Assembly (NCBI RefSeq): GCF_030463565.1
Contig: NC_134655.1
Coordinates: 1,934,372 to 1,998,371 of the forward strand
Source: Pelecanus crispus
Taxonomy: Eukaryota; Chordata; Aves; Pelecaniformes; Pelecanidae
Direction: 5' to 3'
DNA length: 64,000 nt
The translations under genes were made by a program, and so were the position numbers. A model generated the notes under the pieces. That model was not told where the DNA came from. It saw nothing but the letters and a program-made list of their open reading frames with translations, and did not search any database. Positions 58,261 to 64,000 of the stretch are shown one piece after another; positions within the stretch are counted from its first letter, which is position 1; each line of letters begins with the position of its first letter.

Positions 58261-61200
58261 GCCAAGTCCATAAAAATTCTGCATAGCGTGAAGTGGGAAT
58301 CCTTTTTGTTGTTGTTTTTGCTTTTGAGCGACTGAGGAAGGACCAGCTTGAAGTTTTGCTGGGCAGCTACCACTGCGGGCCCAAGTCCTGGCTGTATTTT
58401 CCACTGCAACGCGTCGCCTTTCAGTAGTCGGTGCCTGCCGTACGCTCGCGTCGACTGCCCAACTTCATTACTCATCCGCGCTGATTCAAAGCGTGTTTTG
58501 AGTCCGGGAGAGTATTTCTGTTGGCTTTGGTGAATGTTTTTTTGGCTGGGAGGGTTCAGTCCTTACCGGTTTTAGGAGTCCCAGGGAAGCTGATGGGGCA
58601 ACCTCAGCGAGAAAGTCTTACTCATGTGTTTACGGAGCCTGGCTGGAGGGTTCCTTAGATGCTGCGTTCAGATCTCCGCCTCTGTGGTTTTGTTTTACAC
58701 CTGAACGCTTATTAGATGCGATGTTTTAAAATACAGGGGTTAATAGCTGATCTAACCTCCCCGCTCCTCCCTCACGTTTTATTATAAGCCGAGGCACAGC
58801 GCAAGCGACGACAGCTCACGGCAAAGCCGGCAGCGGCTCCATTTTTAAATGGGGCCGGGCTGCGGTGCAGCACTCGCGGCACGGGGCTTGGCGGTTGTGT
58901 TGGTTATAGGCTACGAAAACCTCAGTCTGTGATGCAGCAAGCCGCGTCTAAACGTAGCATAACTGTTGAAATCGAGTGTTTACGGGATGCTGCTCGCTCC
59001 CTCCGCGGTATCATCACTGCTTGGCTTTGGGGAAAATAAAAGTGCCACATTTATGGCTGCGAAAGGGAGTTAACTTGTGCCGGTCCGAGCGGATGCTTTG
59101 CTGGAGAGCACGCACGGGGCATTTGGGCTCCCCTGCTCATGTGCCGTGGGTGCCCGGTGCCGGCGGGACGGCTCACGCGAGCTGCATTCGGTCCCTGATC
59201 AAAAACCACGGGGACTGGGAATGCTGCATTTCTGCTGCGCCGTCTCGTTTCCCTGCTGCTGTACGAACGCTGTTCGCGCCCTCGCGCGCAGCTGGAATTG
59301 ATTGATTTGATTTCTACGTGTCCCTGTAAGAAGCGGCCGGGGCGGGAGAGGGGTGCGCTGCGCTGCCCGGGACCCGCGCTACCTGGGGAAGTTATGTGAC
59401 CAGAGCTGCTTGGCGCAAAACCCGTGTTGCTGGTGGCCCAGGCGCCCGCCGTGGTGGGGACGCGGGGCAGGACGGGCGGCTGCGCGGCCTCCGGCGGGCT
59501 CCGTCGTTTGGAGAGGTTGCAGCGAGCTCGCTGCCACGCTCTCCTGCAAAAGCAGAGCCAGCCCCGAGCACAGGAGCTCGGCGGCTGCTGGTGGGGCTCT
59601 CAAACCGGAGCTCCGTGAGGTGGCCGTCGCTTGCGCAGGTGGGACGTCAGCCCTTTGGCACCGAGGAGCCGGTGGTCCGAGGGGAGAAGCTGCTCGTGGG
59701 AGGAGGAAGCAGCAGGTGCATCGCACGTACGCGTGCAAGCAAGGGAAGGGAACACGCATCGTCTCCTTCGGGGGGGCCTCCTGCTGAGTTAAGCTGGAAG
59801 CGCTGGGGAAGGGTCCGTCTTGAGAAGTCGAGTCTGGAAACTATGGTTCCTGATCCTGGGTACTAAAAGTCACGGGTACAAGAGGTTGATTTTCTGGCCC
59901 TTTGCTCCACTTTTGGTTCGTCCCGTACCTGTTGCAGACGTTATTTCCTTCCACCCTGGTTCCCCAAGCGCCAGAATCTCCTGCCCGCTCCGACTGCTGT
60001 TACCGCTCGTTTCCCCACGTGCTCATTGCTCTCAACCGTTCTGTTCGGTGGGTTTTTTTTATTCTTCTCAGCTTGCAGGCTCCTGCGAAACTTCCAGGTG
60101 AAGCATGAGAATGGGTTTGCTTTTGGACTTATCTTACTAAGACCTCTCAGGAATAGTCTCGGGAATCCTGAGGATCTGAGGCTGGGAGCTGAAAACCACC
60201 CAGCTAATTGCTGCAACCCGGTTATGCTTAGAGCAATTATTTCTGCCTGTATTTACCTGGCTGTTTGTTTGTGTCTTGTGATCTCAAAGACTTCCCCAAT
60301 TTTTGCAATAATACTAGCTGATTTAATAAAATTACTCTGCCTCGCTTAAAAAAAAAAAAAAACAACCCCAACCCAGAAACTTGCCATAAATAACATGGGT
60401 AAAAAAAGAGGAGAAACAGGAGCAAACGCACGCAGCCGCCGCCGTGGCCGCTGCTGCCCTGGGATGGGTGGGTGCTGCTCCCACCCTGGCCTCCTCCACG
60501 GGCCGGGTTCCTGCCGGCCCCGCGAGCCAGGGATCCGGACACGCGTCTTGCCCGGTGGCTTCTTGCCAGCCGTGTTTCAGGGCATAAGCATCACCAGCTT
60601 TGGTTTTGGTGGGGCTTTTTTTTTTTTTTTTTCTTTTCTTTTCTTTTATGTCAGGTTTGTTGTATTTGGCCTTCTTGCATCAAGCACACAATAGCTGTCT
60701 GTGGAAAAGAGGTTATTTCTGTGCTCGGCGCTGACATTAGGACGCAGCGTTAATTTTCCGTTAAATGACAGATTTATTGGACTTTTCTTCATCTACACAA
60801 TACTACGACCCAAAAACCTGAGTGATAATTTGCCAGAAGGGGGCATTTTGCAAGCACCGTAAAGGGTTTCAGTAGCACGGGAGGTGGGCAGGGTGAGCTC
60901 AGCTTGGTAATTAAGCAGGCAGCAATGCACGTTTGGAAACCACGGTCTCCCGGGGAAGAGTTCCCCAGTGCTTAAATGGTCTAACAAAATTATTGTGGAC
61001 CTACACGCTAGAGAATGAATTTTCGAGCGTTGCGTGCAGAGGGCCAAGCGCAGCGAGACGGGCTACCCATCTCGCTGCAGCCTGCACGGCACTGAGTGGT
61101 AAGAATCGTGGAGTAGCGTTGGATTTTTATTTTTTTTTTCAGTGAAGCCACTTAAAAATGCATTTTCCAGCTATCTCCCAGTAAACGGCTTTTTTGCTGT

Positions 61201-61620
61201 AGGTTGAGCTCCGAGAGCTTCAGGCTGCTCTGATGTCCTTGCACGTGGTTTCTCCATGCTTCCTCCCTGGGAAGAGGGCATCGCCCCGTGCGGAGCCCAC
61301 TGCTCCGTGTCTCCCTTCGTTTTGAACACGTTGCCGAGCTGCCCGATGCTCGTCCTGCCCCAAGCCAGACACACGCGGCCAGCGAAGCCGGTCCTTCGCT
61401 GTGGAGACGCCGAGGAGCTTGGCTGGGGCTCTGGGGGTTGGTTTTCTTGTGTGGGGGGTGTGTTGGATTTGGGGTGCTAGCCAGCACGCGGTCCCCTCCA
61501 CACCGTCTCTGTCCTTCATCTCTTCTGCCCCCATCCCAAACCCAGAAGTCCTCCTTAATCTTGGGATCTAGGCTTTGCTTTCTTTGTCTTTAAACATTTA
61601 TCTGCTGGAGGTGCAGCTGA
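58261..61620. other. Noncoding, presumed first intron of the downstream gene
   Basis: No exon or RNA gene is supported. T-runs lie near 60616-60632 and 61127-61139 and an A-run near 60350-60362. Confidence 0.45.
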
Positions 61621-61625
61621 CTGTA

Positions 61626-62000
61626 AGAATCATAGAATCAGAGTCATTTAGGTTGGACAAGACCTTTAAGATCATCCAGTCCAACCATTAACCTAACATC
61701 ACCAAGTCCACCACGAAACCAATTAAGGGGAGAGTAGCAACCACCTGGCTTGGTGGCTGGATCATTTATAATGAAATTAAAAACTAGGAATCATTAAGAT
61801 TGGAAAGGATCTCTAAGATCATCAGCCCAACCATCAACCCAACACCCCCATGCCCACTAAACCATGTCCCCAAGTGCCACCTCTGCCCGTTTTTTGAACT
61901 CTTCTAGGGATGGTGACTCCCCCACCTCTCTGGGCAGCCTGTTCCAATGCTTGACCACTCTTTCCGTAAAGAAATTTTTCCTAATATTCAATCTAAAGAG
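61626..62000 (-). mobile_element. CR1 3' end with composite tail (minus strand)
   Basis: Read on the minus strand, the copy runs from 'attgaatattaggaaaaatttctttacggaaagagtgg' through 'aggctgcccagagaggtgggggag' to a first end (about 61794-61825). The roughly 100-base linker and a second end ('ggttggactggatgatcttaaaggtc', then GATTCTATGATTC) follow at 61626-61690. The linker carries 'ggtggttgctactctccccttaattgg', a variant of the tail seen elsewhere in the window. It is 5'-truncated. Confidence 0.9.
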
Positions 62001-64000
62001 GCTGGCGGGGGTTTGCAGCCCTGCCCTTCGGGGCGCTCGGCCGCAACCTCGGCTGGTGGGAGCTGCTCCGCGGGGGTGCGATGCCTCTCATCCCCTCTTC
62101 GTAGCCAGGGAGAAGCAGGCAGAGACAAATGAGGTGAGCTGATGGAAGAAATGGGGTGAAAAACTCTCTGCTTCTGCTTTACCAGTCTCCTGTTCGACAT
62201 GATGACTGCTGGGTGTACAGTTTTTCCTTGAAAACTGGTGTTTTTGTTGCGTGTCAGCGTACCTCTGGAGTGAAGGCCCCGAGCGCTGGGTCTCCAAGCA
62301 GCCCGTACCGATGTGCTTGGCAACAATTTGCCCTGTATGCCTGCTAAATCCGGCAGTAAGGGGCTAAATTTGGCCGGTTGTGTTAGTTGGCCGGTTGTGC
62401 TAGTAGCAAGAGGTCTCCTGAAGCATCCCGAATTGTTCGGCATCGTTGCTAAGCCAGGCTCAGGTGCCATCGCCTGTTTTTTTGACCTTTTTCCATTTGA
62501 AATAAATGCTGAGCTTTTTGCACGTCCACGGCAAGGGGCTTCCCGGGCTGATGGGGAAGGAATTGCCGTGCAGCGTAAGGGCAGGTGCTGGTGGATGTAG
62601 AAGATGCTTGTGTTTTCCATAATTTACTATGGATGCTTTTAGGCAAGTAAGTAACTTCAGGGACAGAAAACCTCGGAGAAACGGTTCCTGCCCCTCTCTG
62701 AAAAAGATTACAGAAAAATGAATGACGCCAACGTTTGATGACAAGTGCCATGAGTAGAGCTAGAGAGATGGTAACGATGAGAGGTTAGAAAGATGGTTGA
62801 GTGCGTGAGGGTGGTCCTCCACCCCGCGTTGCGCGCTGAACGTTGCGTCTCCTGCAGCTGAGAAGGGTCGGAGGTCCCTGGGCTGGGGAGGGGATGGCAG
62901 CAGAGCCCAGGCGCGCGACGTTTTCAGCTTCAAGCCCGTAGCTCTCGCGTCACGCTGTCCGGTGGAAAGGCAAAAAGCTCTTGAGCTTGGAGCAGGGTGC
63001 TGGAGGTATCTGTGTTGAGCAGGCTGGTTTAGTCCTTTCCTGTTTCGCTGGTAATTCTCCTCATCTCTCCTCAAATCCTCGAGCCTAGCAGAGCTGTGGA
63101 ATACCCAGCTCCTGTTTTGCTGTAGGAATTTTTCATTTTACTTTTCTTTGTGTTTGGGATTGCAATCCCTTTTGATCCCTCATACTCAGTAGAAGCTCCG
63201 ACAGGTCAGCAGCAGAGCATTCCGAATGCAGTTGCTACCTGCAGATGCGGTGCCAACGGTTGCTCTTTTCTTGCCGGGACCTGCGCCGTCTATGGACCAG
63301 ATGCACTGGGCCAGCCCGGCTCCCGAGCTTCCCGCACCGTGGGAGCGGCGATGTTGTTCCAAGTTCACCCCAGCCGAGCTGAGCTTGAAGCCTTCCAAAT
63401 CACAGCCCGCTCCGACGCGATGTTTTCACAAGGACTGCAGGGTAGCGAAATATCCGTGAGAGAAAGCCGCGTCCAGATGTTGCAAAAGGCTTGGTGCGAT
63501 AATTAATTATCCACAGTCATTCTCAGGCTGGACAGCTTCTGTTTCGAGCCGCTGGTGCGGTTTTGCCTGCTGCCCGGCCTGGACTTGGTTGCGGTGCTTT
63601 GTTTGTGGCAAGAACACCGTCCCCAGGAGCCTCCAGGAGCTGCCCCGGTGCGCTGCCGAGAGGCTTTCCTCGTGGCAGCGCTTTCCCATGGTATTTTCTC
63701 CCAGGAGCTGGCGCGCGCCGCCGCACAGGAAATTCTGGTCGCACCATTATTGCGGAGCCTATTGTTTGGGGCAAGAGCAGGATTCGGTCTTGCTCACATC
63801 CTAAAATGTCTCGCTGCGTTAAAAGGATGTTGCAGGGTATCCAGGGCTGCCGGCGGAGCGGCAAAGCTCAAAGCTGGTTTTGCGCAGAGTTCACGCTTAG
63901 CCTAGGTCCGTGGGCTTCTGCTCAAACTCGCCACTCGGGTTTTTCACGGAATCCTCAGGGTTAAGGAAAACGTGGAGTGAAACCGGAGTCAGGGCACGGT
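62001..64000. other. Noncoding, no gene seen
   Basis: No exon or RNA gene is recognised up to the window end. A 19-21 base duplication around 62375-62405 (TTGGCCGGTTGTG(T/C)TAGT) is the only visible repeat. Confidence 0.5.

Overview
The window reads as a GC-rich piece of a bird genome. No gene is compact or operon-like, and coding sequence is sparse. The dispersed repeats are CR1 non-LTR retrotransposon 3' ends, recognisable by the '...ggttggactggatgatcttaaaggtc...' hairpin and a terminal 8-mer such as ATTCTATG. Two protein-coding genes are clear, both on the + strand: ASB12 (two coding exons, 12991-15278) and AMER1/WTX (one large coding exon, 24955-28293). A third, weaker candidate is the start of ARHGEF9 in the CpG-rich block at about 57-58 kb. 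In human Xq11 the order in the direction of transcription is MTMR8 - ASB12 - AMER1 - ARHGEF9. The window keeps that order and orientation, which suggests the avian segment orthologous to the mammalian X (chicken 4 / songbird 4A). The assignment rests on protein similarity and synteny recalled from memory.

Layout. 1-6.5 kb: A/T-rich sequence with no recognisable coding exon, where the 3' end of MTMR8 might be expected by synteny; one exon-like pair is flagged. 6.5-7.1 kb: CR1 with a duplicated tail. 8.2-8.6 kb: 22/24-bp minisatellite. 11.8-12.1 kb: E-box pair, MCAT and TATA, a candidate ASB12 promoter. 12.9-15.3 kb: ASB12, with a CR1 in its intron directly against the exon-2 acceptor. 16.3-18.2 kb: about 2 kb of CT-rich tandem repeat. 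19.2-20.3 kb: two abutting CR1 pieces. 20.6-21.9 kb: GGGTGGG-rich minisatellite. 21.9-22.4 kb: CpG-rich AMER1 promoter and noncoding exon 1. 22.7-23.4 kb: C-rich array in AMER1 intron 1. 24.9-28.3 kb: AMER1 coding exon, with a 3' UTR possibly running to about 33.25 kb. 34.0-34.7 kb: eight copies of an 83-bp satellite made from a CR1 tail. 35-57 kb: mostly GC-rich noncoding DNA with a few small repeats and one A/T-rich block dense in homeodomain-type cores. 57-58.3 kb: CpG-rich block with a possible ARHGEF9 first exon. 58.3-64 kb: noncoding, intronic if that exon is right, with one more CR1.

Function. ASB12 is predicted to be a substrate adaptor of a Cullin-5 ubiquitin ligase. AMER1 is a membrane scaffold that regulates APC/Axin/beta-catenin. 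ARHGEF9 (collybistin) is a Cdc42 exchange factor at inhibitory synapses. They are syntenic neighbours and not a pathway. I saw no unknown gene system. The most unusual content is structural: birth of a satellite from a CR1 tail, opposite-strand G-quadruplex-prone arrays on both sides of the AMER1 promoter, and a retrotransposon end that supplies the intron sequence just upstream of a splice acceptor.
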